Assembly (NCBI RefSeq): GCF_020520425.1
Contig: NC_079491.1
Coordinates: forward strand, 6,435,143-6,499,142
Length of the DNA stretch: 64,000 nt
Direction: 5' to 3'
DNA from: Spinacia oleracea
Lineage: Eukaryota > Streptophyta > Magnoliopsida > Caryophyllales > Amaranthaceae
Every line of letters begins with the position of its first letter. Position 1 is the first letter of the stretch. The translations under genes were made by a program, and so were the position numbers. The notes under the pieces are model-generated. The model worked only from the letters and a program-made list of their open reading frames with translations, had not been told where the DNA came from and did not search any database. Shown piece by piece: positions 16,863-39,286 of the stretch.

Positions 16863-17290
16863 TTCTCTCGGCAACACCATTTATTTAACTACTACCGGTA
16901 AAGTTTTTGATTCCTGTTTTCCTTCCCTTCTACTCCGTAATTTGGACATCAAGCTGGTTTTTAAACAAGATATTAAGTAGATACTTTTATACACATCATT
17001 AGGTATCTAGGTGGTACAAATACGGGTTAGACAGGGTCTTCTTTTACTCTTCTGCTTCTATAGGAATTCCACGGTAGAATTGTCTTCTCTGTCCATATCT
17101 TTTGATGGATAATCTGTTGACTGAGAAAAAATGCTGAAACCGTGGTTGTTATGTACTTCTATAATCATTATCGTTAGTATATTAAGTAAAATAATTAGAG
17201 CTGTCTAGGAATAATATTTGTGTCTTCTTCAAATAGTTACAGCTGAGTACATAATAACAAAAAAGACACAGTTATAAAGTTATGCAGCAC

Positions 17291-17727
17291 CTGTGTTACT
17301 TCGACACTCCTCTTTTGGGCTCATACCCGTGTCGACCCGACACGACACTGATCCGGGTATGGAATCCGTACCGGATCCTTGGTCGGTCAGTCAGACATGG
17401 CTTGTCAGCCCCTGCTTTAAGAAAATATCCAATCTAGTTTTAATTAACCCTAGATGTGTTAATTAGGAATAAAATTCACTTTGTTTTTTGTTTAAAGCAT
17501 GGGGCTACTTTAAGAAAACTTTTTCAGTTCTTTTTTTCAAAAGAAATTTAATTGTTATTTTCTTTTTCTTTAATTTATTTATTTTTCTAGTAATTTTTTT
17601 CCATGTCCCCGTACCCGTGTCTAAAATTAGGACAGGGTCCCCGTGTCTTGAAATTTTAACTTTACCGGGTCCGACACTCGGATCCATACCCGTGTCCGGC
17701 ACCCGTACCCGAGTCCGAGTAACATAG
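17291..17727. mobile_element. hAT-like MITE in the first receptor-kinase gene promoter
   Basis: A 437 bp element between perfect 8 bp duplications, TGCAGCAC (17283-17290 and 17728-17735), diagnostic of hAT transposition. Termini are CTGTGTTACTTCGACACTC and the inverse of CTATGTTACTCGGACTCGG. The body contains runs of ACCCGTGTC / GACACGGG words. It ends 190 bp before the start codon of the 17918-22749 gene. Related sequence occurs at about 58440-58790. Confidence 0.85.
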
Positions 17728-17917
17728 TGCAGCACACTTTGTAAATGGCTGCATTTTAATCTCTTACTGAAGCACACCCAGCTTTAAACACCAACACCTT
17801 GATTTCTTACTGAATATATCTAGCTTATAACCCTTCACCCATGCGTAGCACCTTAATGCTTAAAATTCATACCTCTTTTTCTTGATCATTTACTAGAATA
17901 CATCTCTTTTGTTCATA

Positions 17918-22749
<4,832 letters not shown>

Positions 22750-22825
22750 ATGGCATTTTAGGCATCTGCTATATATTCATTTTGTTGGTTCTTTCTGAAA
22801 CTGTAATTGTATATACCTAAAAGGT

Positions 22826-22925
22826 CTTTGGCCTTTTTCTTTTGGATTTTATTTCAGTTCCATTCAATTCAGTTCAGCTCCATTCTATTCAGTTCAGCTC
22901 AGCTCAGCTTCATTCAGTTCATCCA
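22826..22925. repeat. CAGTTCAGTTC repeat in the 3' region of copy A
   Basis: Starts about 75 bp after the stop codon and consists of degenerate CAGTTCAG / CAGCTCCATT words after CTTTTGG. Same family as 11151-11275. It may lie in the 3' UTR. Confidence 0.5.
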
Positions 22926-23367
22926 AATAAAGCTCAGAAGAACATAGTCTTTGCCAGGGTGATGGTTGAATCTTTTGACATGCATTGTTATGCGTTGCTG
23001 TGAAACAGGCAGGTTCCAGTGTTCTACTAATAATAACAAAAAAGACAAGTTCTTGATCGTTGCGCAACGTGCTATTGCCCATTCCCTCCGGTAAGTTGAA
23101 TTTGCAAGAATGCTTTGGAGTATCATAAAAGGAAAAGTATGACAGTTTCCTGTTTCTTCATTTGATTTTTGTTAATTTGAACTGGTTTTTATTTATTAAA
23201 GCTATTTTTTACAATTTACTTTGCTTACCAATGTAATCCCACAGATCTTATAAACACATGATCATTGAACCCATCAATGTTTTTGGAGAATGGTTGTTGG
23301 CGATAAAATGCTCAAGTGTATCAACTTGCCTATCCATTTTAAACTCTTGAGCAGAAATACATACTAT

Positions 23368-23408
23368 GAGCTCCACCTGTTCGATGAAATGTCTGAGAGA
23401 GATGACTA
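23368..23408 (+). pseudogene. PPR-motif fragment (downstream copy)
   Basis: Reads LHLFDEMSERDD, a PPR-like string, and is nearly identical in DNA to the fragment at 13569-13600 (CACCTGTTCGAYGAAATG). No longer reading frame extends from it. Its position about 0.9 kb before copy B supports a duplication that carried upstream sequence. Confidence 0.4.
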
Positions 23409-24289
23409 TATGTTGAATGGCCATTCAGAAAGGTCTTACTTTGTCTGAAGAATGTGATAAACCAGCAGCATAGTGTTAGTAAGTGGTCTAAATTTTACTT
23501 CTTAGTAGTTAGTACTCGTAATACTTACACTGTTCTAGTGCAATACCCCTTGTAAAGAGTATGAAATATGAATTGCTTTCAAATCATGCAGACAGTCTCA
23601 CTTCTTAGCTAAATTGTTTGGCTCTGTTGTTATGCTTTCTAGTTGATGATTCAATAAATCTAATTCTAGTATTAATGATTTTAAGTCTAGTAAAAATGTT
23701 AAATAACAAATACAAATACTTTTTTGTTGTATGACATGACAGAGAATGACTTTCTGTGCTTGACTGCTTGCAAATTTGTGTTTTGCAAGTGCTGTGTTAT
23801 TGAGTTCCAGCTATTGCATAATTGGTGTTATATAGGTAAATACTCGAGTCAGCTATAAATGGCAAATTTTCGAAACCCTACCATTTATCATTTACTGGCC
23901 TTATTCACTTTTCTTCCAATGAGGCAACTAAATCCAAGTCTAATTACAATGTGTTCTCCTGTACTAGCTTTTGATCAATAATTCAATGATGCGACAAATT
24001 TGACATTTGTGGTCCAGAAAAAATCTCCAATCCATATCGTGTGTACTTTTCCTTGTAAATCAAATTTATATTGTGGGTCTCATTGCTGAAACTTTGACAA
24101 TTCTCAGCTTGTTTTGTGATGACCAATGAACTAGAACTTCTTTAGTGAAATGATATTTGTGGTTTTCGTTAACCGATTTAATTAGCATAGCAAAAAAAAT
24201 ACAGCTTTCCAATTTGATTACTGCTTTTATTCTTAGTGAAGCATTGTGCTTTGCTGCTTTTTCTCATGCAGATTGCCATTAAGTCAATA

Positions 24290-28980
<4,691 letters not shown>

Positions 28981-29187
28981 CTGCCATTTTCGCGGTAACA
29001 GATAGGATTAGGAACACTCCAGATAGTACCACTGTGGGTGAGTGTGAGAATATTGAAGATGCAATAGGTTGAATCAGATTTTTTGATGACTCTTGCATGT
29101 CTGAACATTTCTGTATCACCTCTCCCAAAGTTGAGGAGTATTGAATTGTTTGTATATGTCATGATAATCCATAAGATTGGGCATCAT

Positions 29188-29645
29188 AATGTGGACAGAC
29201 CCACTCTTTAGAGAGAAGAGCTCTCAAAAGAGGAGGATTTCCTCCTAATATTTGTCTGTCTTTCCTTCTCAGCCTCTTACATCCTAAGTTTAGTCGGCCA
29301 ACGCTGCACCTCTTTAACCCAAGTCGGTGATTTGACTCTGAGACCACTATGAAGATCTTCTATTCAACGTCGATCGATCAGCTGGACTCGGGTCGAGTTA
29401 AACTTCCTAGTTACTATGTCACCTTGTATTAGCTCCCTTGAGAAGCTTTGTATCTCTAGCTTCCTTGAGAAGTTTTAGTTAGTTGTGTTATTTTCTTTCT
29501 TCTTCTTTTATTTTTAATTTTTTTTTCATGCTTTTTTTTCATCTATTAGCCTTTCCCTGAGATAGGGTGGCTTTTAAATTCTTTGGTCTTTTCTTGAAAT
29601 AGGGAGACCTTAGAACCGTGTATCTTTCCTTATATAAAAAAAAAG
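29188..29645 (+). mobile_element. Poly(A)-tailed retroposon (truncated LINE or SINE-like)
   Basis: A 458 bp segment ending in TATATAAAAAAAAAG and bounded by a perfect 13 bp direct repeat, GATTGGGCATCAT (29175-29187 and 29646-29658). A poly(A) end plus a long TSD is the signature of target-primed reverse transcription. The body holds no open frame; near the 3' end two GAAATAGGG/GAGATAGGG blocks are visible. I favour a 5'-truncated LINE 3' UTR; a retroposed transcript is the alternative. It lies about 200 bp after the stop codon of receptor-kinase copy B. Confidence 0.75.
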
Positions 29646-30786
29646 GATTGGGCATCATTATTCCTTTTCTTGTAGTTCAATCATATGTTTCAATCAGTGC
29701 TTAACATATTCTAATCATTCTTTGGCATGTTCTAATCTATAAATCCATTATGTTCTAATCTGACTTAATCATGTTTTAAAGAATTTTCAACAATTATAAG
29801 TTTACATATCTTACCAGTTGGGTATATTTGAAGCTTACTACTCCAGCACGACTCATTTCTTACTTCATCCTTGTAAATAGAAATTGCATCCTCTCGTCTT
29901 GGCTATTATTTGCTTTGAAATATTTGTTCGAGCACAAGATAAGCTGAAAAATGAAGTTTAATGTTAGATTACATTGGTGAAAAGGTATAATTACGACATT
30001 AATTAAATGTAAAAGAAATACACTTACGTAAATTTGTGTGGAGAAAAAGAATCTATTTGTTTTCTCTACATTCCTTCTTCTGTTTTCGGTGTTCAGAACG
30101 TTTGAATAAGCATCAATAATGTTGTTTAGCACGTATGTCTCACACACAAGACTTTGTATATCCTCTCTGTTTTTCGTTGTTAGCTTGTCATCATACATGC
30201 TTTCCCTATATATGATAGTTGTTGTCAATAATTAGAATACATAGATTTAATGTCTCCGATATTTGGTGTCTCCGATATTTTCGGTGTGCTTTTTTAACAC
30301 AATAGTAGTCATTTATTATAAAGAGACATTTTTATGAAACAGAGCAAGCTATGTTTGTTAGAACATGTTCCAAACATTTTGTATCATGTTCCAAAACAAA
30401 ATATTTATACTGATTTACAATTTTAAAACTTGTGTTAAACCAAAAAGTCATACAAATATTTTTATAAATATATTGTTTCAAATACATAATTTTTTTCCCA
30501 AAAAATCCCAACCAAAACTCAGTAAGACTAATACTTTACCCCATGTTCTCTTCCTTGCTCTTCTGTTTTCCATCCCCTGCTCCAGCCACTTTACCCTCTT
30601 CGTTCTGTTCTGGAGGTGCAGTATGTTCAGATTTATCTTTCTTGCTTTCCAGAGCTGCTGCATCTGCCATTTTCATCAGACTTCCAGAAGCTGATTCACT
30701 CCCCCCCTGTTGGGAAGTAGCCGAATCAACAATGTGAGGCTTGGGATGTGCAAGTGTTTGCTCTGGAATGATTTGCGAGGGAGTTA

Positions 30787-31995
30787 GAGGCCGTTTGGCC
30801 AAGCTTCTACAACAGCTTCTGGAGGTGAGAATCAGAAACTAGGCCAAACATGAGTTTTTTGAAGAATGAGAAGCTGGTTTGTAGAAGCCCAAAAGCGTTT
30901 CTTAAGGCCTGAGAAATAGAAGCTCCAAAATGAAGCTTCTTCAAACTGTTTCTCGGGGAGCTCTTTTCCCATTTAATGAATATTTGACTTGGACAATGAT
31001 ACCCCTGCTATATGTAGAAAATGACTCCATGTCCCATCTAATTCATTAATGCTTCTTGTTTTCACCTATGTTGTTCCATATTCAACCCCTTTCTCTCTCA
31101 TCTCCTCTATTGCTATTGTCAACTCCCTCTGTATTTGTCATAACAAGAACCAAACCCCCACTTTTCACCATCAAATTCATTCCCAGAACACCGTATTTTC
31201 CCTTTGGGTTTCATCACTTTCAAAACAAAATTGTTTGTCACCACATTCACTTGCTTGGCTTAAATGAAAACAAAACCCATATCTTTCCACAATTATCCCT
31301 CTCCCTCCATTAAAGGGTTGAGCTTTAACTTCATATAATTATTTTCCAACCAAAAAATACGAGTGAGATTGACCCAATTAAAAAGTAGAGCATTGAGAAG
31401 GGGATTAATGGAGGAGGAGAGAGAAAGTTGATGTTATGGGGCTAATTTTGCTGTGAATTGGTTGTTTTATTAAGATGAATTGACAATTTTCCGTCCCCAA
31501 TACTGTTTTCAAGGATATGGATTAGTGTTTGATGTAAGAATTGGGAAATTTATTGATGGTTTTGCATGTTGATCGGTTGTTTAGGGAATTGGGGGAGTTG
31601 ATACTTGGTAATCTGTGGAATGTTGTGGAAGAAAGTGATTAAAGAACAAGTGTCATTATTCTAATAATTTTTTTGTTATCGATTATTTATTTATTTTCTA
31701 ACTTTTTGTTAACTTAATTTTTTTTGTTTTGTTAATTATAATCTTACTTAGGGTCGTGTTTTGTTCCTTACAAATATTTTAACATGGTTTACTTTATTGT
31801 TAATAATGGATAAAATAAATTTTATAAATATAAAATAGGCCAAACAACATAAAACTATTTCTACTTCTTGAAAGTGTTTCTAAATTTTTCGGCCAAACAG
31901 ATGTGTTTCTAAGAAGTGTTGCTCTAGAAACAGTTTCTATAAAACTACTTCTAAGAAACAGAAGTTGATTTTCAGAAGCTTGGCCAAACAGGCCC
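30787..31995. mobile_element. PIF/Harbinger-like element inside the decayed gene
   Basis: A 1209 bp element with TTA on both sides (30784-30786, 31996-31998) and inverted ends GGCCGTTTGGCCAAGCTTCT and AGAAGCTTGGCCAAACAGGC. A TTA duplication with GGCC-type termini is typical of PIF/Harbinger (Tourist) elements. Subterminal GAAGCTTCT/AGAAACTGTTTCT words repeat. No transposase. It interrupts an exon: dropping the element and one TTA joins ...RSNL to LTPSQIIPEQ in one frame. Confidence 0.85.
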
Positions 31996-34900
31996 TTAGT
32001 AAGTTGGACCTTGTGAATTCTCCAGTTGCTGGCTTAGTGACTGCAGGAGTTTTGGGTAATGGGATTTCAGTGACAGGGCTCTTCACTTCTGGCTCATGAG
32101 GAATTTCAGGAGTTGAGCTTCTTGTTCTGAACCCTGGAGTTGGTATGTCCAACTTTGGAGTAATAAAATCTTTTGCATTCTCTAATATCTCTCGTACCTC
32201 TGCTTCTCTAGGACTGGTTGGTATTTTCTCTTGGTTAGCTCTTTTCTCATAGTATATATTTCATGCATTTTCCATTAAGTTATCCAACTCCTCAATAAAT
32301 GCAGGCTCGTTAAGCAAATGTTGATCCTGGCTTAGAATTGTTGGGGTCTTGTTTTTCTTGTCTTCTTCAGGTTGGTTTTGGCTCTGATTTTGTTTCTTAG
32401 AGGTGTACTTAATCCAAATGTTTTCAACTAGGCTTTGCATTTTCTCTATCATTTCTTCCTCGTTAAACATTCCATGTGCTTGGTCTAACATGATGTACAT
32501 CTCACTAACATTGGAAGCAAGCGTCTTTGCCAATGTACCAAATTTCTCCAAAAAGTCCTACAATTATATGAACAATATATTAATTAATATAGTATTTAAT
32601 TTAAGAACATCACATTTTTTAAATTAGAACATATAATTTCCAGTCCAATTCAAACATAATCAAACTTAGAACATAAGTATATATAATTAGAACATTAATC
32701 TGAAAGTTTAGAAACATTAGAAATAAAACATAATTATAATGAATAGGAAAAAGTATAAAATTAAACCAGTAGTTTAATATGTTATAATCATATATTGTAT
32801 GTGTTTCAAACCTTCACTAACATGTTCTATATAATTTTTTTTTTTCTTAACATGTTCTAAACACTACTCATTTATGTTCCAATGTTTCCTTCTCATGTTC
32901 TAAAACTCTATTGTATAATTTCATGTATATCTTAACATATATGTTCAAAACTATATTGTATGTGTTCCAATTAAATATTAGCATGTTCTTACCATCATTT
33001 CAGTTTTTGAATTTGAAGAAGTGCCTTCCATATTTGGTGCCTCTCTTGTTGGTGGAACTTGAACATTTGGCACAACATTTCTCAGAACAACAGCTTCACC
33101 TCCCATGCGTTCCAGAACAACACCTTGTCCAAATCCTCTTGCCTTTTCGATGATGATTCTTTCTATCATTCTTTCTCTATTCCACACTGACAGTAGCGGG
33201 ACTTCTCTTGGAACTTGCTGCCCTACTCTTTGTAAGCGATCAAAGTATACTATCTGTTCAGATTATGTTTATATGTACTAGTTAGATAGAATACTATTTA
33301 ACTTTTTAAACAACAATATCAAAAAGAAAAGTAAAGCTTACCAACAGAAATGGTAGTGGTCCAGTATAAAAAGAAACTCCTGCCTTCCATTCGGTCACAG
33401 ATTTTTTCCAATGTTTGTACACGAACGCGCTCCAATCCAGATTAGCAATCGTGTTTACATTCATACAGCTGTACATGAACTTGATGTATAGTTGTGGGTT
33501 GGTGGTTGATCTCATGCAGGAGTTTACAGCAGCAATGACAAAGTTCCAAATGAACTCATCGCATACAGGCTGTTTTGCAAGGTCCTTGATTCTAGCGATT
33601 AGTGGCAAGTTTGTTGGGCTTCCCTTCTTGAGCTTAAATCTTGTCCTCCATGTTCTCAAGAACTCCACATAGTTATCATCGATGTCCTCATTTTCTGGCT
33701 CTTGAATTTCCTCGCCTCCTAATGGCACCCCATACACCAAATGAATATCTTCTGGTTTTATAAAAATTTCTCCACTTTGTGGCAGAATTATCGACTCTTT
33801 GTCGACATTGCAGCTCGTAACCAGGTATTCTGCCAGCGCAGAATTATGGTTTGCCATACTTAGGCTCAGAAATCCACCAAATCCAATTTTCCTGATAGCA
33901 GCCTTGTGCGTCTCTGGAAGTATCTTGATCAGCTCGATCAATTGGGTTGGTGGAACTTTCTGATATAAAACCACTTTTGCCTTCTTTTTCTTTGGAACAA
34001 TAGGCATTGCATCCTCATCTATCTCTAACAACTCCAGACAGTCATCATCATCCTCTTCAATTTTCCTTAGTTTGCCCTTGCCTTTGTCTCTTGTTGTCAC
34101 AATCTGTAGTTAAAATATATAGAACATAAGATGAGGAACAATGGAACATACCATTGTATATTTTAGAACATACAAACGCAATACATATTATAAGAACATA
34201 ATATTAAATAACTTAATTAAGTTAATTTATATATTAGAACATAAGGTCTTATTGTGTTTTTAAATTCTTAAATCATGTTCTAAATAATTTTCTCATATGT
34301 TCTAATTCAGTTGACACATGTTCTAATTATTCAGTCTCGTGCTCTTATTATTTTTAATATGGTCTTATTCAGTTTACACGTGTTCTAACTAATGAGTCTT
34401 GTGTTCTAATTACTTTTAATATGTTTTAAATTGTTTTTTCCCTTTCCTCAACCATTTTTTTCTGGGTTCTAGTTTATTATCATGATTCTCAAATAGTTCA
34501 ATAGTTTAAAATTTACCTGGAATTGCTCTCTTTTTCTCTTGTTCAATGGCTTTTCTTCCTCTTCCCTGTTTGCTTCCTTTTCCTTCTTTGTTCTTTTCTT
34601 TGGTGGTTGTGTTCTTGAAACCTTGAATTGACTTAGCAATGTATCATCATCTGTTTCTCCGGGTTCCTCTTCTACTGGATCTTTTACTGCATCTGTCGTC
34701 ATCAATTTCACTCCCCAAAGTGGTTGCAATCTTGTCTTTGCCGCCACAAATTTTCTTATCATTCTTTTCGGTGCAGAGGCATAAAACTCATCTTTGTTAA
34801 TGATTTCAATTTGTTCATCAACCTTCTGTCTGTTAAACAGTAAAAATTAATGAAGTAAAATATACATGAGAACCTATCATTATCCCATTAGAACATTAGA

Positions 34901-36383
34901 TTAAATCACATTAGAACATCACATTCACATAATTGTATCATGAAAATTAACTTTTAGAAAATTTCAAAAACAGTAGAACATTCAAAATATGATTTATAAT
35001 GCTTAAAAAGAAATTTCATTTATAACATTAGAACAATAAGTTATCTATTACAACAGAAAGTGTAATTTTGGTCGAACATACCGAGTAGGTGACTCCGGCT
35101 TTTCAGATTCATCCTCATCACCGCCAGTCTTCTCATCCCCTTCTCCGTCAGTGTTCTCATCTTCATCACTGACATTGTTCTCATCCTCATCATCTTCCTC
35201 TGCCACATAACCTTTTTTCTCCCCTGGACAAAGGGTTGATTTCTTTACATTCTCCCACCTGTTAAAAAATGAAAAGAAGTTATTCATTTATTATAATTTA
35301 AGCAATTAACTAAAATATAATGTTTCATATATATTTCATAACATACCCAGTAGATGATCTCGGATTTTCTCTCTCATTGTCTTCATTCCTTTTCTCATCA
35401 TCATCATCATCAGTTTCTTCATTATCAGTTGTCACAATTACTTCTTTCTGGTTATTTGCATGTGATTTTTCATCCTCATTTTTTTTCTTGGATCCATCCC
35501 TAACACATATTTATTAGATATATAATTAGAGTTTTAGATCATAAAAATATTTAAAATTAAAATAAGAGGTAAAGTTTTTGGATCATTGACTTATTTTGAA
35601 TCAGGATTTTTCAACGATGCAGCAATGACCATTTGTATTGCAATTTCTAACTCATCTGAGTTTTCTTAAATTATTATTTTTGTTCTGGAAGATGATGCTT
35701 CTTTTAAATGAGTTGTAATAGGTGGCAACATGGAGGATCTATCATATTTCTTCTCTTCTTTGTTTTCCTCTGTTTTCTCTGGCTCGATTTTAACATTTTC
35801 TTTTTTTGTTGATGTGGTCTAGGGCACATCGATCTTTTCAGGCTCATTTGGGTTCTCTTCTAGCTTTTCAGGACTTTTAATCTCTTTCGATTTGTTCAAC
35901 TTTTCAGCTTCATTCCTAATAAATTTTACAACATATTGCAGACTTAATTAGGACACACAAACAGGTAATTAAAATATAGACATATGCAATCAGAACATAG
36001 GATAGATTTATAATTTCACATTCCAAAACAATTCTTTTTCCAAATTTCCTCGTCCACAGTTGGACTACCAAATGTGATTGTGTTTTTTTTTTTTTGTTTC
36101 GGCACCATTCTTCTCTGTTTTTTCTTTGTTTTCAATTTTAGAACATATTAATATACTACTTATATTATGCATATTTATATTTTAGAACATGCATCATAAC
36201 ATTGGAATATTTCATGTATAACATTAGAACATGTATTATAATATTAAAACATGTTTATAACAATATTTAGAACATCCTCATCATCCGAAAGGATGAGTTA
36301 GGTTTTCCCTTTCAAAGGGGTTAACCTGGTTTTTTTTCCTTATCAAAAAAAAAAAAAAAACAATATTTAGAACATACAGTAGA

Positions 36384-39148
36384 TGTAATCCCCCGTAAAT
36401 TTATAAATTTTATTAATATATTTTAACGTATATTATTTATATTTAAATAGAATTTATGAATTTTAGTAATAAATATATATAATTAACGTATAATTATTTT
36501 ATTTACGTTTTAAATATTTTAACGATTTATGAAATTAAAAGTAATTTTAGAATTTTACGTTGAAACGAATTCGAATTACGAAAACGCGTTCGATTGAATT
36601 TGGATAATCAATCCTAACTATTTTTGGATTCAAACAACATCCATTCCGATCCTAGCCCAAGTTTGCAAAGCCCAATAAAGAAACCCAAACAAAATTACCC
36701 ATACCTCCACTCTCCTTCACTTTCACGTAAAAACAAAAAGAAACAAAACCCTCCTTCTCTCCTACAGCAACCACGTGAACCATCAAACCCTCAAGCCTTG
36801 CTGCCGTCCTCGCCGCCGCCGCCACCGCCGGCGTTTCCCCTCCGTCGTCCGCCTGTACCGCCGGTAACTCCTTCACCTTCCCTTTTCTCTTTCGTCCTTC
36901 TCCTTTGGTTTCAGTTTTGTTCCTTCCCCTTAATCATTGTTGTTCGTTCAGCCACACACAACCACCGCGAGTTTTCCTCGCCACCAGCAGCCGCCGCGAA
37001 CCTTACCATTGCTGGACCGCCTACTTGCAGGGTAGTCCTCTCCCTTTCCTATTTCGTTTTCTTGCTATTTTTCGTTCTCCTTTCTCGGCTGTATTTCTTG
37101 CTCTCCTCAATTGTGTTCCTGCTGTTGCACAGCCATCGCACGACCCAGCCACGTCGACGACAACCATCAACCCAGCCGCTGCCGCGCCGCTGTGCCCCGG
37201 ACCGTCGGCCGCCCACTCTTCCTCTTCTTTTGGTTAATTCCTTTTAAACCCTAAGCTAATTTAATTATTTAATTACGTTTTATTAATTCAATTTATATTT
37301 TTCTTGAGTTAAGTTTATGATTTTATGATTTAATTACGAATTTAAGACTTACTTGTTTGCATAATTAAATTATCAAATTTCAGATTACATAATTCGATTG
37401 AAACAAGAATTTGAATTATTTAAGGCATGAATTTTAATGTTTTAATGGTTTTAAATCATGGTAGAATGAGTATGAATTATTGAAACTATTATTTTTATGT
37501 TCTAAGCATGATAAGTTGGTTTTGGGAAGTTTGTAAACGAATTTATATTGCTGAAAATTTAAGTATGATATTTGCAAAGAGTTTTCAACGAATTTCAATC
37601 TTTAATTCAATAATTGTTATGCTAGGAAATCAAATATTCAAGTTTTGTTATTGGAGAAAAGTTCTAAATATGTTTAGGATGTAGTTAGAATGTGTTAGTA
37701 TAGTTGTGAATGATTAGAAGTTGATTGGGAATACTTGTTGGTTGTTTTAGGCGGAGAATTCTCTTTAGGCGACTTTTGAAAGTGTTAAAGTGGCCTATCA
37801 GTTTGTTTACACAAGGCACGTACATACCTGTGTGCTTGGAATGTGTGCTAATTGTTGAAACCATGTTGAATTATTGATGAACTTGGTTATGTTAATGTTG
37901 TTGATGAACTTAGTCAGGTTGAAATTTCGTGTTTGATACTGTTGGATGAACATATTAAACCTTTATTGCATTTTGAGAATTATAACATGTTAGTATGGAA
38001 GATTGATGCAAACATGTTTGATTGGGAACACTAGATTATTTAGTATTTAATTCAGATCAGTTAATTATTGTTCCCTTTTTAGCTTTTCACTACTTTATGA
38101 GGGCGGAGGACCTTATTTAGTAAGTTGAAACCTTATACCCATATTCAGGGGTTGATCAGTATTAAAGAAAAGATTGGAGTTAATTGGAATGAGTCTTGTT
38201 TGATGCCTTTGTGATCACTTACTCAATTCCAAGATAAAAACAGTTATAAATAAATGTGAGTTGCATGCCTTATGTGATTGTTGAGTCATAACAGGGTGTC
38301 AATTTGTAAATCATGTAAAGTGAAACTGAGTAGCAATAGCTTTAGACTGTGCACGTCTAAAGTGACGGACAAACAGGAGTTGGGGTTCATGGTGGTAGCC
38401 CATGGCCTTTCATTCGGACCGGATTGATCACCGCGTCCTATTTTCAGTCAAATGTTCCTCGATATCGCAGGTCACTGAGGTTACGGAGTCGCGCCCGTAC
38501 CTCGCCTAGCTAGAAAACTCGGTCCATTGCCTATTTCAATTAAAATAATATTATTGCTATAAAAGTCTAGTCCAGTCTAGCCTAGTCTAGTTAAGTATGG
38601 TCGTCAGATTATCATGCTTTGTCTGCCCTTATTTATGTTCATTAGTATCATGTTATGATTGATCGTTTAATAGAATCATGTTAGGATTATTATTGATTTA
38701 GTATGTAGTACTCAGCTTTGCTGATTACGTGCTTTTGCTTGTGCATGTTGATCATGGCTATGCCTTATTGATCCTGTGATGACCCAATCTTTGGTGAGCA
38801 GTCTCTAAGGATCAATAAGCATTGTCCATCTGCAGGTTTGAAGATGTTGCATCATTGGGATCGGGAATAGAGAGCTTGTATTTAGTTTTGGTTTGCTAAG
38901 TTAACTTGGGTTTGTTAATTGGGACTTTAAACTTGTCGTACTATTTATATTTCCTTATTTTCGTTGGATGATTTTTGGGAGTAAACCTGTAATCGATTAT
39001 TTATAAACCTAAAGTTAGTTTTATGTTTTCCGCTGCAAAATTCTGAATAAGCCGTTACGTTTTCACACGGGCGATAATGCCTTGATAATTCTCTACGTTT
39101 TATATTAAAATGTTGTTTTAGAAAAGAGAGAATTGTCGGGGTGTTACA
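36384..39148 (+). mobile_element. Solo LTR of a Gypsy-type retrotransposon
   Basis: A 2765 bp segment starting TGTAATCCCCC and ending GGGGTGTTACA, with 5 bp duplications GTAGA (36379-36383, 39149-39153). TG...CA ends and a 5 bp TSD define an LTR. The terminal words match those I know from Tekay/Del chromovirus LTRs, which end GGGTGTTACA before the primer-binding site. No internal domain, second LTR or primer-binding site follows, so it is a solo LTR left by recombination. The proline- and serine-rich open frame at 36624-37247 lies inside the LTR and is not a supported protein. Confidence 0.85.
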
Positions 39149-39286
39149 GTAGATTATTAGAATATATTTGTATCGTATTGTAAACCATTAGAACATGGCA
39201 AAAAACATTACATCATGGTCAAAAACAGTAAAACATGTCTTAATAACATTAGAATATGTCTTATTAGCATTAGAACATTCTTAAAG

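Noticed and set aside
24266-24289. Earlier in-frame ATG for receptor-kinase copy B
   Set aside because: It would put polar residues ahead of the signal peptide. The sequence before it (TTTTTCTCATGCAG) looks like a splice acceptor or leader; 24290 matches copy A better.
36624-37247. Long proline/serine-rich open frame
   Set aside because: It lies wholly inside the solo LTR, has low-complexity composition and is open in several frames. No domain is visible.
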